From positions 558,001 to 622,000 of the forward strand of contig NC_008825.1 of assembly GCF_000015725.1 (NCBI RefSeq): DNA of 64,000 bases. The letters are read 5' to 3'. Below the pieces are notes generated by a model that saw only the letters and a list, made by a program, of their open reading frames with translations, searched no databases and was not told the origin of the DNA. Both the position numbers and the translations under genes were made by a program. Shown piece after piece: positions 24,239 through 35,677 of this stretch; positions within the stretch are counted from its first letter, which is position 1; each line of letters begins with the position of its first letter. The DNA is from Methylibium petroleiphilum PM1 (GTDB taxonomy: Bacteria; Pseudomonadota; Gammaproteobacteria; Burkholderiales; Burkholderiaceae_C).

Positions 24239-25243
24239 TCAACGAATGTCGCCAAGCACGCGATTGATGAGCTTGGTCTTGTGGTCGGTCGCGAGGTGGC
24301 TGTAGCGCTTCGTGACGCTCAACTGCCGGTGCCCCAGCACCTCGGCGATTTCCAGCAGCGTGGCGCCGTTCTGGGCCAGCGCAGAGGCGCATGAGTGCCG
24401 CAGGTCGTGAAACCTGAAGCTCTTGACGCCCGCGGCTTTCAGGGCGCGATCCCAAGCAGGATCGAAGTTATAGGCAATGTCAGGTCTGCGCGTCGAGGGG
24501 AAGACCAGCGCGTTCGCAGCGCCGGCATGCTTGGCCAGTTCGTCGACCACGGCGGGGACGAGTGGCAGCACCTTCTTGTCGCCGTTCTTGGACCGGTGCA
24601 CGGCAGCCTCGGCCCGCTCAAGGTCCACGTCGGCCCAGCGCAGGGCCTCCAGCTCGCCGCGACGGGCACCGGTGGTCAGCCCCATCATCACCAGCAGGTA
24701 GAGGCGGGGCCATGACGACTTCCGGCAGGCAGCGAGCAGGGCGGTGCGCTCCGCATCGCTGAGGAAGCGGACGATCTCGTTCTTCTCGGCCTTCAGCTCG
24801 ACGTGCCGGCAGGGGTTCTGCCAGTTCTTCGGGGCGATGCGGCGCCGCTGCGCCCAGGTCAGCACCGCGGAGAGAGCGGCCTGATACCGGTTCAGGGTGG
24901 CGGGCGCCAGCGGCCTGCGCTTGGCCTTCATGACGGGCTTGCCGTCGGCGTCCTTGCCGGCGAAGTAGCGGCCACGCTGGGTGGCGAGCTGCTCCAAGGC
25001 TGTAAAGACGTGGTCGTCGGTCAGATCGGCCAGCGAGACGCCGCCGAGCTTGGCCACCCACCAATCGAGGCGCTGGGTGCGGCTGGTGTCGCGGCCGGCA
25101 TAGGCGGCCATGTAGGCATCAATCAGGTGCCGGAGGGCGATAGACCCGTCCCGGACACCTGGTGCCGGTGGTGGAACGCCGGTATGCGGGACGCTGGCGG
25201 GCGTCGTCGCAAAGTCACCGGTGGACTGTGCAGAACAGTTCAT
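24239..25243 (-). CDS. int: Tyrosine recombinase (integrase)
   Basis: A 334-residue integrase. An N-terminal SAM-like core-binding domain spans about residues 30-150. The catalytic domain shows GARRGELEALRW (Arg I), HDLRHSCASALAQNG (His-x-x-Arg box), GHRQLSVTKRYSHL (His and the nucleophile Tyr). It lies about 80 bases from the intact tRNA-Met, the usual position for a tRNA-targeting integrase. The direct repeats at both ends support that it integrated this element. Confidence 0.95.
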   Translation of the reverse strand: MNCSAQSTGDFATTPASVPHTGVPPPAPGVRDGSIALRHLIDAYMAAYAGRDTSRTQRLDWWVAKLGGVSLADLTDDHVFTALEQLATQRGRYFAGKDADGKPVMKAKRRPLAPATLNRYQAALSAVLTWAQRRRIAPKNWQNPCRHVELKAEKNEIVRFLSDAERTALLAACRKSSWPRLYLLVMMGLTTGARRGELEALRWADVDLERAEAAVHRSKNGDKKVLPLVPAVVDELAKHAGAANALVFPSTRRPDIAYNFDPAWDRALKAAGVKSFRFHDLRHSCASALAQNGATLLEIAEVLGHRQLSVTKRYSHLATDHKTKLINRVLGDIR

Positions 25244-25302
25244 TGCAAGACCTCATCGCATCTTGCCCGCCTTGTTCACCGGCGGACTAGGTGGAGAGTC
25301 TG

Positions 25303-25319
25303 GCAAGGCCCGTCCTTGC
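25303..25319. repeat. Small inverted repeat between integrase and attR
   Basis: GCAAGG and CCTTGC flank a five-base spacer just inside the tRNA copy. It is a plausible integrase or excisionase binding site near the att core, seen only as a palindrome. Confidence 0.35.
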
Positions 25320-25326
25320 TGGCATC

Positions 25327-25403
<77 letters not shown>

Positions 25404-25413
25404 AAAGCCGCGC

Positions 25414-25419
25414 ATTATA
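25414..25419 (-). promoter_or_regulatory. -10 box of the tRNA-Met promoter
   Basis: On the minus strand TATAAT lies ten bases upstream of the tRNA 5' end. The -35 region is weak (TCGCAA at 17-base spacing). The GC-rich discriminator GCGCGG following the -10 is typical of stringently controlled stable-RNA promoters. Confidence 0.6.
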
Positions 25420-25524
25420 GCGAGCCTTCTCTTGGCTTGCGAGTGCCGCACGGTTTTCGGGGCAGCACCCTGCCTGTGCCAGCATCGGGCCGCGATGCGC
25501 AGCACGCATCGAACGAGGTGTTCC

Positions 25525-25923
25525 ATGGGCTGGTGGCGATCAGACCTCGCGGATGGGATCCGCAAGCGCGGATTCCGCAAGTGGTACGAGCGCGAGTTGA
25601 TCTCCAGCCATGCGCATCTGGTGCTCACCTTCATGTGCATGGTCGGGCTGCTGGGAGGCTTGGAGGTTTACGACCGCCGCGCGCCGTTGAGCGACCAGAT
25701 GGTGACGGGTATCTCGGTGCTGTTGTCGGCGGGGATCGGCTTGTGGGCGTTGCGCCGCTACCTGTTCCTGTTGCTGCATGCGGAAACCACCGCCAACCAG
25801 GCGGTGTGCCCGCAGTGCGATGCCTATGCCCGCTTCGATGTGGCTGCCGGGCCGCAGGCCGAGGCCGATGCGGTCGCCGTCCGATGTCGTGGCTGCGGGC
25901 AGGAGTGGACGATCACGCGCTGA
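25525..25923 (+). CDS. Membrane protein with C-terminal zinc-ribbon-like motif
   Basis: A 132-residue protein with two hydrophobic segments (about residues 30-47 and 58-80) and a C-terminal CPQC ... CRGCG pattern resembling a zinc ribbon. The ATG at 25525 gives MGWWRSDLADGIRKRGF, a basic N-terminus consistent with membrane insertion. Function unknown. Confidence 0.65.
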   Translation: MGWWRSDLADGIRKRGFRKWYERELISSHAHLVLTFMCMVGLLGGLEVYDRRAPLSDQMVTGISVLLSAGIGLWALRRYLFLLLHAETTANQAVCPQCDAYARFDVAAGPQAEADAVAVRCRGCGQEWTITR

Positions 25924-25933
25924 GGAGCGCCTG

Positions 25934-26128
25934 TCAGATCAGTTCGCCGACGGCCATGGCCAGGAAGCTCAGCAGCAGCGTCGTCGCGATCGGCAGCGAC
26001 CATTCCCGGCCGCCGAGGCGGAAGTTCAGGTCGCCGGGCAGGCGGCCGAGGCCGAACTTCTGGAGCCAGGGCCGCAGGCCGTTGAAGACGACCAGCGTGA
26101 TGACGACAACGAGCAGCCAGCGCAGCAT
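25934..26128 (-). CDS. DUF2905 family small membrane protein
   Basis: A 64-residue protein with two hydrophobic segments around GRLPGDLNFRLGGREWSLPI. The motif LGRLPGD followed by a second membrane helix is the DUF2905 pattern. Function unknown. It lies 15 bases downstream of the methyltransferase gene on the same strand. Confidence 0.85.
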   Translation of the reverse strand: MLRWLLVVVITLVVFNGLRPWLQKFGLGRLPGDLNFRLGGREWSLPIATTLLLSFLAMAVGELI

Positions 26129-26143
26129 GGTGGGGTTCCGGTC

Positions 26144-27277
26144 TCAGAGCATGTGGCTGCGATCGCCCTGGGCGAAGCCGATCGCATCGAAAGGCTCGCC
26201 GGCCGCGAAGCCGATCACCTTGAACAGCTCGCCCATCTCGTGCTCGGTCAGCAGCTTCTGCGCCGCGGCGATGGCGCGCAGGTCGGCGCCCTGCAGGTCG
26301 TCGAGCAGGCCGCAATTCATCAGGAAACGCGCCTGGGTGGTGTAGCCCAGCACCGCGAGCCCGGCGTTCTGGCCGGCCAGCGCGATGCCGGTGAAATCGA
26401 CGTGGGCGGTGATGTCCTTGTCGCCCACGTCGCTCAGCGGGTCGCCGTCGGCCTGGTGCGCGCGGTGGCACATCAGCGTGCCGCCGATGCGCTGCGGATG
26501 ATGGAACTCGGCCTCGGGGAAACCGTAGTCGATGAAGAAGGCCGCACCGCGCCGGAGCGTGGCGGCCAGCGTGCGGATGAAGGCCTCGCCCTGGCGCTGC
26601 AGTTCGACGGTGGTGCCAGGTACGCGGTCGGCGGCCAGCGGCGGGCGCAGTGAGGTCGGGCGGTCGGCATACATGAAGCGGCCGTCGGAGAACACCACGC
26701 CGCGCTCGAGCCACTGGTGGCCATCGAAGTGCAGCAGGGCCACCGGCATCGCATCGAGCACCTCGTTGCCGACCAGCACGCCGTCGATCCGCTCCGGCAG
26801 GCGGTCCAGCCACACGGCCTTCGCCGCGTGCTGCGGCGGCACCCGCGCGGCGATCGTGGTTCGCTGACGCTCGCGCAGCGCTCCGGACAGGTCGACGATG
26901 ACGTAGCGGTCGATCCGTTCGCCCAGCGCCTCCAGCAACTGCGTGGCCAGCGCTCCCGAACCGGCGCCGAACTCCCACACTTCGCGCGTGCCGGTGGCGT
27001 CCAGCGCCTGGCCCATCTGGCGCGCCAGGGCGCGGCCGAACAACGGGCTCAGCTCGGGTGCGGTGACGAAATCACTGCCGGAGCCCGGCATCAGGCCGAA
27101 CTGGCGATCGCCGCGCACGTAGTAGCCCAGACCGGGTGCATACAGTACGAGCTCCATGTAGCGCTCGAAGCCGAGCCAGCCTCCGGCGCGCTCGATCTCC
27201 GTTGCGATCCGCGCTTTCAAGGCCTCTTGCAGGCTCGGCAAAGGGGGGCTGGCTACACTGACGGGGCTCGATTCCAC
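26144..27277 (-). CDS. SAM-dependent methyltransferase, MidA/NDUFAF7 family (COG1565)
   Basis: A 377-residue class I methyltransferase. The signature PGLGYYVRGDRQFG near the start, the SAM loop EFGAGSGALA near residues 97-106 and VGNEVLDAMPV are typical. Mitochondrial relatives methylate an arginine of a complex I subunit; the bacterial substrate is not settled. No ATG fits. The GTG at 27277 gives the normal length, with GGAGG immediately upstream but very close. The start lies 21 bases from the divergent reductase gene. Confidence 0.85.
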   Translation of the reverse strand: MESSPVSVASPPLPSLQEALKARIATEIERAGGWLGFERYMELVLYAPGLGYYVRGDRQFGLMPGSGSDFVTAPELSPLFGRALARQMGQALDATGTREVWEFGAGSGALATQLLEALGERIDRYVIVDLSGALRERQRTTIAARVPPQHAAKAVWLDRLPERIDGVLVGNEVLDAMPVALLHFDGHQWLERGVVFSDGRFMYADRPTSLRPPLAADRVPGTTVELQRQGEAFIRTLAATLRRGAAFFIDYGFPEAEFHHPQRIGGTLMCHRAHQADGDPLSDVGDKDITAHVDFTGIALAGQNAGLAVLGYTTQARFLMNCGLLDDLQGADLRAIAAAQKLLTEHEMGELFKVIGFAAGEPFDAIGFAQGDRSHML

Positions 27278-27298
27278 CCCTCCATTGTCCCGCACGAC

Positions 27299-28078
27299 AT
27301 GAGCGTCGATTCCCGTCCCGTGGTGCTCGTCACCGGTGCCGCACGGCGCGTCGGCCGCGCCATCGCGCTCGAACTGGCCGCGCACGGCTTCGACGTGGCG
27401 GTGCACAGCCATCGGGCCAGCGACGAGTCGATCGACACGCTGCAGGCAGCCCGCGCGGCCGGTGCGCGCGCCGAGGCTTTCGTGGCCGACCTGGCCGACG
27501 AGACCGCCTGCCGCGCGCTGCTGCCTGCCGTGGCCGAGCGCATGGGGCGCATCGACGCGGTGGTGAACAACGCCTCGCGCTTCGAGTACGACGGCGCAGG
27601 GGACTGCAGCTACGCGTCGATGGCCGAGCACTGGCAGGTCAACACCGCCGCGCCGGTGCTGCTGGCGGCCGCGCTGCACCAGCGGCTGAGCGGTAGCTCG
27701 GGGCGTGGCTGTGTCGTCAACCTGCTCGACCAGAAGCTGTGGAACCCGAATCCGGATCATTTTTCGTACACGCTGTCGAAGGCCGCGCTGGAGGCGGCGA
27801 CCACGCTGCAGGCGCAGGCCTTCGCGCCCACGCTGCGCGTGGTTGGTGTTGCGCCCGGCGTCACGCTGCCGTCGGGACCGATGGACAGCGCGGAGTTCGT
27901 GCGCGCACACGCGATGACGCCGCTGCGCCGTTCGTCGACGCCCGAGGACGTGGCTCGTGCCGTGCGCTTCCTGATCGAGTCGCCGGCCATCACCGGCACC
28001 ACGCTGCTGGTCGACGGCGGGCAGCACCTGTCTGCGCAGCCGCGCGACGTGCTGTTCCTTGCGCGCGAGGGGGTTTGA
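27299..28078 (+). CDS. SDR-family reductase, FolM/pteridine reductase-like
   Basis: A 259-residue short-chain dehydrogenase. NADPH-binding TGAARRVGRAIA is at residues 12-23; its arginine-rich loop is typical of FolM and pteridine reductases. NNAS and the catalytic YTLSK follow. It is directly followed by folB, so a role in dihydromonapterin or dihydrofolate reduction is likely from context; substrate choice is inferred. The next gene starts one base after its stop codon. Confidence 0.8.
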   Translation: MSVDSRPVVLVTGAARRVGRAIALELAAHGFDVAVHSHRASDESIDTLQAARAAGARAEAFVADLADETACRALLPAVAERMGRIDAVVNNASRFEYDGAGDCSYASMAEHWQVNTAAPVLLAAALHQRLSGSSGRGCVVNLLDQKLWNPNPDHFSYTLSKAALEAATTLQAQAFAPTLRVVGVAPGVTLPSGPMDSAEFVRAHAMTPLRRSSTPEDVARAVRFLIESPAITGTTLLVDGGQHLSAQPRDVLFLAREGV

Positions 28079-28079
28079 G

Positions 28080-28481
28080 GTGCCGCACTGGACCCTGCAT
28101 CCCCGGCTGGCGGCGTGCCGGCGCGTGTTCCTGAAGTCGTATGCGCTGCCGGTGCGCATCGGCGTGCACGACTTCGAGCGCGTGGGTCCGCAGCGGCTGC
28201 TGATCGACGTCGATCTGTACGTGCCGCTGGTGGCCAGCACGCCGCGCGAGGACCGGCTCGACGAGGTGGTCGACTACGACTTCATCCGCCACGCCATCGC
28301 CGAGCGCGTGGCGCAGGGCCACATCGGACTGCAGGAAACGCTGTGCGACGAGATCGCCGCGCGCATGCTGGCCCATCCCCAGGTGCGCGCGGTGCGCGTG
28401 TCGACCGAGAAACCCGACGTCTACGCCGACTGCGCCGCGGTCGGCGTGGAGGTGTTCCACATCAAGGAGAGCGACGCATGA
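28080..28481 (+). CDS. folB: Dihydroneopterin aldolase
   Basis: A 133-residue protein of the T-fold FolB/FolX family. Visible are [48 protein letters not shown] and the final [20 protein letters not shown]. The start is a GTG one base after the reductase stop, with a GAGGGGG ribosome site inside that gene. It overlaps ttcA by four bases. Aldolase versus epimerase activity cannot be separated by sequence here. Confidence 0.85.
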   Translation: MPHWTLHPRLAACRRVFLKSYALPVRIGVHDFERVGPQRLLIDVDLYVPLVASTPREDRLDEVVDYDFIRHAIAERVAQGHIGLQETLCDEIAARMLAHPQVRAVRVSTEKPDVYADCAAVGVEVFHIKESDA

Positions 28482-29419
28482 GTGCCGTCGTCATCGAGCC
28501 CGGCGTCACGCAACGTCAGGCCGGCAAGCCCGCCTTCGAGGCCAACAAGCTCAGCAAACGCCTGCACCGGCTGGTCGGCCAGGCCATCGGCGACTTCAAC
28601 ATGATCGAGCCCGGCGACAAGCTCATGGTCTGCGTGTCGGGCGGCAAGGACAGCTACGCGCTGCTCGACATCCTGCTGAACCTGCAGCAGCGCGCGCCGA
28701 TCGACTTCTCGCTCGTCGCGGTCAACCTCGACCAGAAACAGCCCGACTTTCCCGAGCACGTGCTGCCCGAATACCTGGCGAGCCGCGGTGTGCCTTTCCA
28801 CATCGAGAACCAGGACACCTACTCCATCGTCAAGCGCGTGGTGCCAGAAGGCAAGACGATGTGCAGCCTGTGCTCGCGGCTGAGGCGCGGCATCCTGTAC
28901 CGCGTGGCCGGTGAGCTGGGGGCGACCAAGATCGCGCTCGGCCACCACCGTGACGACATGCTGCAGACGCTGTTCCTCAACATGTTCTTCGGCGCCAAGC
29001 TCAAGGGCATGCCACCCAAACTGGTCAGCGACGACGGCCGGCATGTCGTGATCCGCCCGCTGGCCTACGTGCCCGAGCACGACCTGGAAGCGTGGGCCGC
29101 GCACCGCCAGTTCCCCATCATCCCCTGCACCCTGTGCGGCAGCCAGGAGAACCTGCAGCGCAAGCAGATCGCGCAGATGCTGCGCGACTGGGAGCGCCAG
29201 CACCCGGGTCGGCTCGACAACATGGCCAGCGCGCTGGCCAACGTGGTGCCTTCTCATCTGCAGGACCGGAACCTCTACCCCTTCACCACCCTCCAAGCCA
29301 CCGGAAGAGCCGACGAACTGGGCGACAAGGCCTTCGATGACGACGAGACCTGTGCGCCGCCCGGCGCGGCGTCGGTCATCGAGGCCGCGATGCCGATCCG
29401 TTGGCATGGGCAAGGCTGA
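28478..29419 (+). CDS. ttcA: tRNA 2-thiocytidine(32) synthetase TtcA
   Basis: A 313-residue enzyme that thiolates C32 of certain tRNAs. The PP-loop SGGKDS lies near residues 55-60, and the cysteine pairs CSLC (about 129-132) and CTLC (about 220-223) bind the iron-sulfur cluster. [12 protein letters not shown] and the [13 protein letters not shown] stretch are diagnostic. The ATG overlaps the folB stop (ATGA), so it belongs to the reductase-folB-ttcA unit. Confidence 0.96.
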   Translation: MSAVVIEPGVTQRQAGKPAFEANKLSKRLHRLVGQAIGDFNMIEPGDKLMVCVSGGKDSYALLDILLNLQQRAPIDFSLVAVNLDQKQPDFPEHVLPEYLASRGVPFHIENQDTYSIVKRVVPEGKTMCSLCSRLRRGILYRVAGELGATKIALGHHRDDMLQTLFLNMFFGAKLKGMPPKLVSDDGRHVVIRPLAYVPEHDLEAWAAHRQFPIIPCTLCGSQENLQRKQIAQMLRDWERQHPGRLDNMASALANVVPSHLQDRNLYPFTTLQATGRADELGDKAFDDDETCAPPGAASVIEAAMPIRWHGQG

Positions 29420-29438
29420 GTCAGGGCAAGGAGTCCGC

Positions 29439-30074
29439 ATGCATCGAACCCGATCCGCCATGGCATCGCTGGCGGCATGCGCTGCGGCGCTGCTCGTCGC
29501 CGGTTGCGCCAGCCTCAACAGCGTGGCCGTTGACGTGTCCAGCCAAGGGAGCTGGCCGGCCGATCGCAAGCCGGGCAGCTACGCGGTCGAACGCCTGCCG
29601 TCGCAACAGGCGAACGCGGCCGAGCAGGACCGCATCGAGGCCGCGGCCCTGCCGGCGCTCGAGGCAGCCGGCTTCACTCGCGTCCCGTCCGAGCAGGCCG
29701 ATGTGCTGATCCAGGTCGGGGCCCGGGTGTTCGAGGTGGCGCGCCGCGATCCCTACATGAGCCATTGGGCCTGGCGCAACGACTGGTGGTTCTACGGCGC
29801 GCGCCGACCGTTCTTCCATGGGCCGGGCTTCGGCTATGCACCGGGGTTCGGCTATGACTATTACGACATCCCGGATTACCAGCGCGAGGTCGGCATCCTG
29901 ATCCGTGATCGGCGTAGCCAGCAGATCGTCTACGAGACGCGTGCCGCCTATTCGAGTCGCTGGACCTCGGAGGCGCTGCTGCCGGCGATGTTCGAGGCGG
30001 CGATGAAGGACTTTCCGCTGCCGGCGCTGACGCCGCGGACGGTGACGGTGGCGTTGCCCCCCTCGGCGCGCTGA
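29439..30074 (+). CDS. Lipoprotein, DUF4136-like
   Basis: A 211-residue protein with a lipoprotein signal ending in the lipobox VAGC. The mature part starts SLNSVAVDVSSQGSWPADRK and includes the aromatic, glycine-rich FFHGPGFGYAPGFGYDYYD typical of DUF4136 outer-membrane lipoproteins. The ATG at 29439 gives MHRTRSAMASLAACAAALLV, a good signal peptide; a GGAG ribosome site precedes it. Function unknown. Confidence 0.8.
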   Translation: MHRTRSAMASLAACAAALLVAGCASLNSVAVDVSSQGSWPADRKPGSYAVERLPSQQANAAEQDRIEAAALPALEAAGFTRVPSEQADVLIQVGARVFEVARRDPYMSHWAWRNDWWFYGARRPFFHGPGFGYAPGFGYDYYDIPDYQREVGILIRDRRSQQIVYETRAAYSSRWTSEALLPAMFEAAMKDFPLPALTPRTVTVALPPSAR

Positions 30075-30078
30075 TCGA

Positions 30079-30948
30079 TCAGGCGGGCGTCGCGAGACGC
30101 CGCAGGTCGGCCGCCCACCCTCTGAGCTTGCGCTGGGCCTCGTGCCGTTGCTCGGGCGTCGTGCGGTTGTGGATCTGCGCGAGCAGTTCGCAGTTCGCCG
30201 CGTCGAGGCGACGCTGGTAGCTCTGGTAGGCGTCGTCCGGCGAGCGCTTGACCTCTTGCCAGTGAGTCCGCAGTGCGTCGGTGGCCGAGGTGACCGACAG
30301 TGCGCCGGACTGCGCCTGCCGCAGGATCAGCAGCAGGTCGCGCTGCCGACGCTGCCGCTCGGCCAGCCAGCGTTCCGGCTCGAACGGCGATTTGCTCAAG
30401 GATTGCGCGATGCGCTCGCGCTGCAAGCGGTCGAGCCGGCCATACAGCTGCTCGGCCCGATCGACCACGCGCTCGACCGCCGCCGCGCGCCGCTCGGCCG
30501 GGTCGGGCTGCAGGAAGTCGTCTCGGAACTCGGCGTTGTTCTTCGCCTGCTTGCGTTCCAGGCGATTCAATTGCTCCGGGCTGAAGCTCATGGCAATGGC
30601 TGCGGTGTCGGGCAGTGCGTGGTCGACGGCGCGATCGATGCGCAGGCGCACCTCGTCGAACCAGCGGCAGGCCTGGGCGGGCGTGGCGTCCTGGCCGGCC
30701 TCGGCCGCCGCGCGGTCGAGCAGCGCCACATAGTCCGGCAACTCGGTCCTGCGATGCCAGGCGAACCACCGGGTGATCGCGTCGCGCGTGCGCAGCGTCT
30801 GATCGCCGTTGAAATCGACGTAGCCGTCGAGCCACCAGTATGCAAACTCCCCGGCCTGCGTGTAAGCCAACCGCAGCGCGCTGCAGCCGCCCAGTGCCAA
30901 CAGTACACAGGCCGCGATAATTCTCCAACCTCTCAACCACCTGACCAT
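30079..30948 (-). CDS. Lipoprotein, DUF6279 family
   Basis: A 289-residue protein with an N-terminal signal ([20 protein letters not shown]) and lipobox GGC. The mature part is almost all helical and charged (QWxDGYVDF-like segment, then long arginine and glutamate-rich helices), as in DUF6279 lipoproteins. ATGs at 30948 and 30954 are both possible; 30948 avoids overlapping glmU. The ATGs of this gene and glmU lie back to back. Function unknown. Confidence 0.8.
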   Translation of the reverse strand: MVRWLRGWRIIAACVLLALGGCSALRLAYTQAGEFAYWWLDGYVDFNGDQTLRTRDAITRWFAWHRRTELPDYVALLDRAAAEAGQDATPAQACRWFDEVRLRIDRAVDHALPDTAAIAMSFSPEQLNRLERKQAKNNAEFRDDFLQPDPAERRAAAVERVVDRAEQLYGRLDRLQRERIAQSLSKSPFEPERWLAERQRRQRDLLLILRQAQSGALSVTSATDALRTHWQEVKRSPDDAYQSYQRRLDAANCELLAQIHNRTTPEQRHEAQRKLRGWAADLRRLATPA

Positions 30949-30952
30949 CAGC

Positions 30953-32335
30953 ATGCTGGACATCGTGATCATGGCCGCCGGCAAGGGCACCCGCATGAAG
31001 TCGAGTCGGCCCAAGGTGCTGCACACCCTGGCCGGGCGAGCCTTATTGCAGCACGTGCTGGCCACGGCCGCCGGTCTGGGGGCGCAAAGACTCATCACGA
31101 TCACGGGTCATGGCGCCGAGCAGGTGGAGGCGGCCATGCGCTCGGCCTTTCCCGCGGCGCCGCTCGCCTTCGTGCGGCAGGAGCCGCAGCTCGGCACCGG
31201 GCACGCCGTGCAGCAGGCGGTGCCGCTGCTCGACGATGCCGGCACCACCCTGATCCTCAACGGCGACACGCCGCTGATCGAGGCGTCGACGGCGCGTGCG
31301 CTGGTCGATGCCTGCGACGGCACACGGCTCGCGCTGCTGACCATCGACCTGGCCGACCCCACCGGCTACGGCCGCATCCTCCGTGACGGCGACGGGCGGG
31401 GCGAGAAGCTGCTCGGCATCGTCGAGCACAAGGACGCCAGCGCGGAACAGCGCGCCGTCCGCGAGGTCTACACCGGCATGATGGCCGCGCCCACCGCGCT
31501 GCTGAAGCGCTGGCTCGCGTGCCTGTCCAACGACAACGCCCAGCGCGAGTACTACCTGACCGACGTGGTCGCGATGGCCGTTGCCGACGGCGTGGCGGTG
31601 GTCGCTGCGCAGCCCGCCAGCGAGACCGAGGTGCTGGGCGTCAACAGCCCGCTGCAGTTGGCGGATCTGGAGCGCCGTCTGCAGCGCAAGCAGGCCGAGG
31701 CACTGCTCGAGGCCGGCGTGCGGCTGGCCGACCCGGCGCGCTTCGACCTGCGCGGCACCTTGGGCTGCGGCAGCGATGTCGAGATCGACGTCAACTGCGT
31801 CTTCGAAGGTCGGGTCGAACTCGGCGACGGCGTGCGCATCGGGGCCCACTGCGTGATCCGCGACGCGCGCATCGCCGCGGGTGCGGTGATCCATCCGTTC
31901 ACGCACATCGACGGTGCCGAGGTCGGTGCGGGCGCGCTGGTCGGGCCGTTCGCACGCCTGCGGCCGGGCGCCGAGCTGGGCGCCGAGGTGCACATCGGCA
32001 ACTTCGTCGAAGTCAAGAATTCCACGCTCGCGCGCGGCGCCAAGGCCAACCACCTGGCCTACCTGGGGGATGCGACGGTCGGCGAACGCGTGAACTACGG
32101 CGCCGGCAGCATCACCGCCAACTACGACGGCGCGAACAAGCACCGCACCGTGATCGGCGACGACGTGCATGTGGGCAGCAACTGCGTGCTCGTTGCACCG
32201 GTCACGCTGGGCGCGGGCGCCACGATCGGCGGCGGCAGCACGATCAGCAAGGACGTGCCGGCTGGGCAACTGGGTGTGGCCCGGGCGCGGCAGACCGTGA
32301 TCGCAGGCTGGCAACGGCCGCAGAAAAAACGCTAG
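30953..32335 (+). CDS. glmU: Bifunctional UDP-GlcNAc pyrophosphorylase / GlcN-1-P acetyltransferase
   Basis: A 460-residue enzyme making UDP-N-acetylglucosamine for cell wall and lipopolysaccharide. The N-terminal nucleotidyltransferase begins [20 protein letters not shown]. From about residue 250 a left-handed beta helix follows, with hexapeptide repeats, and the acetyl-CoA region [20 protein letters not shown]. Length and domains are complete. glmS lies a few kilobases downstream in the same direction. Confidence 0.97.
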   Translation: MLDIVIMAAGKGTRMKSSRPKVLHTLAGRALLQHVLATAAGLGAQRLITITGHGAEQVEAAMRSAFPAAPLAFVRQEPQLGTGHAVQQAVPLLDDAGTTLILNGDTPLIEASTARALVDACDGTRLALLTIDLADPTGYGRILRDGDGRGEKLLGIVEHKDASAEQRAVREVYTGMMAAPTALLKRWLACLSNDNAQREYYLTDVVAMAVADGVAVVAAQPASETEVLGVNSPLQLADLERRLQRKQAEALLEAGVRLADPARFDLRGTLGCGSDVEIDVNCVFEGRVELGDGVRIGAHCVIRDARIAAGAVIHPFTHIDGAEVGAGALVGPFARLRPGAELGAEVHIGNFVEVKNSTLARGAKANHLAYLGDATVGERVNYGAGSITANYDGANKHRTVIGDDVHVGSNCVLVAPVTLGAGATIGGGSTISKDVPAGQLGVARARQTVIAGWQRPQKKR

Positions 32336-32505
32336 CAGTTGTTACGCCGGTAACGGCGGGCCGAGCGGGCGCGTGGCCTTGCGTGGGCACGGTGGGCGCG
32401 CCAGCGGCACAGTTGCAACAGCGGGGCGCAGCCGATCGTGCCGGTTGCAGACGCGCCAACTCTGCACGACATGCCGTGACATCGCGCCAGTAGCATCGGA
32501 AACCG

Positions 32506-33039
32506 ATGCGACGCCCCAAGATTCCCCACTACTACGGCCGCCTGAAGGTGGCGCCCGACGCGCCGCCCGAAGTGATCCGTGCCGCCTACAAGGCGCTGGT
32601 GCAGAAGTACCACCCCGATCGCCATCACGGCAGCGTCCGCCATGAGCTGGTGCTGACGGCCTTGAACAAGGCGCAGGACGTGCTGCTCGACCCCGACCGG
32701 CGTGCCGCCCACGACCAGTGGATCCGGCGCGAGGAGATTCGCCTGGGTTATCGCGATCCTGAAGATCAACCGGGACCCGGGTTGCGGGTGCGATTGCAGT
32801 TGCTGGCGTCCGGCGTGCGGGAGGGCGGCTTATCGTTCGGGGAGGCCTGGCTCACCTACCTCACCGGCGCCCAGCGCTTGGCGGTCGGTGCCGTCGGCGT
32901 GGTGGCCCTGGGGCTCGGTCTCGGTGGCCTGGTGGTGATGCTGATGCCGCACGACGACGTGCTGAGCGGATTGACGTCGCCGGCCGGTCTGCACAAGTCG
33001 CTTTCCGCGGCGGAAGGCGCGGCATCCGCGCCGAACTGA
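32506..33039 (+). CDS. DnaJ-domain membrane protein
   Basis: A 177-residue protein. The J domain covers about residues 7-70 with the HPD motif in KYHPDRHH at about 36-43. A membrane segment lies near 122-144 (LAVGAVGVVALGLGLGGLVV), followed by a short tail. It may recruit DnaK to the membrane. It stands alone between glmU and the convergent Lrp gene, and the client is unknown. Confidence 0.85.
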   Translation: MRRPKIPHYYGRLKVAPDAPPEVIRAAYKALVQKYHPDRHHGSVRHELVLTALNKAQDVLLDPDRRAAHDQWIRREEIRLGYRDPEDQPGPGLRVRLQLLASGVREGGLSFGEAWLTYLTGAQRLAVGAVGVVALGLGLGGLVVMLMPHDDVLSGLTSPAGLHKSLSAAEGAASAPN

Positions 33040-33077
33040 GGAGTGGTTGCCGCGGGGCGCTCGCCGGTCGGCGCAAC

Positions 33078-33566
33078 TCACCGCGCGGGCAGCGGCAGTT
33101 CGCTGCCGAACTTCGCGCGCTTGATGCTGAAGAAGGCCCGCACGTTGCGCACGTTGGCATCGGCCGTCAGCAGCCGCGCGGTGAAGGCCTGGTAGGCCTC
33201 CATGTCGCGCACCCCCACCACCAGCATGAAGTCAGGCCCTGGAGAGACCCGCCAGCACTGCTGGACGCTGGCGTCGGCCACGGCGCGCACCTCGAACGCG
33301 TCCAGGCCCTCGCTGGTCTGCACGTCGAGCGAGACCTCGAGCAGCGCATGCAGTTGCGGCAGGCCGGCGTCGGCCAGGCGCTGCGGCGACAGCTGGGCGG
33401 TCACGCGCTCGATCAATCCCAGCGCATGGAAGCGTCGGACGCGGCGGTGCGTGGTGGCCGTGGCCACGTGGACCTCGGCCGCCAGCGCCTGATTCGAGAG
33501 CGACGCGTCGCGCTGCAGTTGCGCGAGCAGCCGGAGGTCGAGGGGATCCAGCGTGATCTTGTTCAC
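33078..33566 (-). CDS. Lrp/AsnC family transcriptional regulator
   Basis: A 162-residue regulator. The N-terminal winged helix shows LDPLDLRLLAQLQRDASLSN and TTHRRVRRFHALGLIERVTA. The C-terminal RAM domain (from about residue 75) contains SPGPDFMLVVGVRDMEAYQAF. It is divergent from glmS across an AT-rich segment with two direct repeats 40 bases apart. Autoregulation and control of glmS are plausible from this arrangement, but the effector is unknown. Confidence 0.93.
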   Translation of the reverse strand: MNKITLDPLDLRLLAQLQRDASLSNQALAAEVHVATATTHRRVRRFHALGLIERVTAQLSPQRLADAGLPQLHALLEVSLDVQTSEGLDAFEVRAVADASVQQCWRVSPGPDFMLVVGVRDMEAYQAFTARLLTADANVRNVRAFFSIKRAKFGSELPLPAR

Positions 33567-33718
33567 GAAAAAAATTGCATCTAATTAACTAAACTTTGCT
33601 CTAAATTTTCATTCTAGAAAGTTTTGAGATTTTTATGCCGTTTTATTTTGAATTTAGAAAGCATATTTGTTGCTGCCGTCCCTAGGATGCGCCATCCACA
33701 GCTCAGCAAGGCCATCTC
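33567..33718. promoter_or_regulatory. AT-rich divergent control region between Lrp gene and glmS
   Basis: This 152-base stretch is strikingly AT-rich for the window. CATTCTAGAAAG (33610-33621) and GAATTTAGAAAG (33650-33661) match at 9 of 12 bases and lie exactly 40 bases apart, about four helical turns, as expected for Lrp-type octamers wrapping DNA. Promoters for both genes should lie here, although no perfect -35/-10 pair is evident. Confidence 0.55.
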
Positions 33719-35578
<1,860 letters not shown>

Positions 35579-35677
35579 TAGAACGAGGCGCCGTCGCTGG
35601 AGTGACTCCTCATTGCTTTCTCCGGTGCCGCGGCCGAAGATCGATCGACGAGGGGATCTGCTGGCGGAGGGCGCGCG

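Noticed and set aside
26144-28240. A 698-residue version of the methyltransferase
   Set aside because: The extra N-terminal half is the antisense of the reductase gene. Family similarity begins near 27277.
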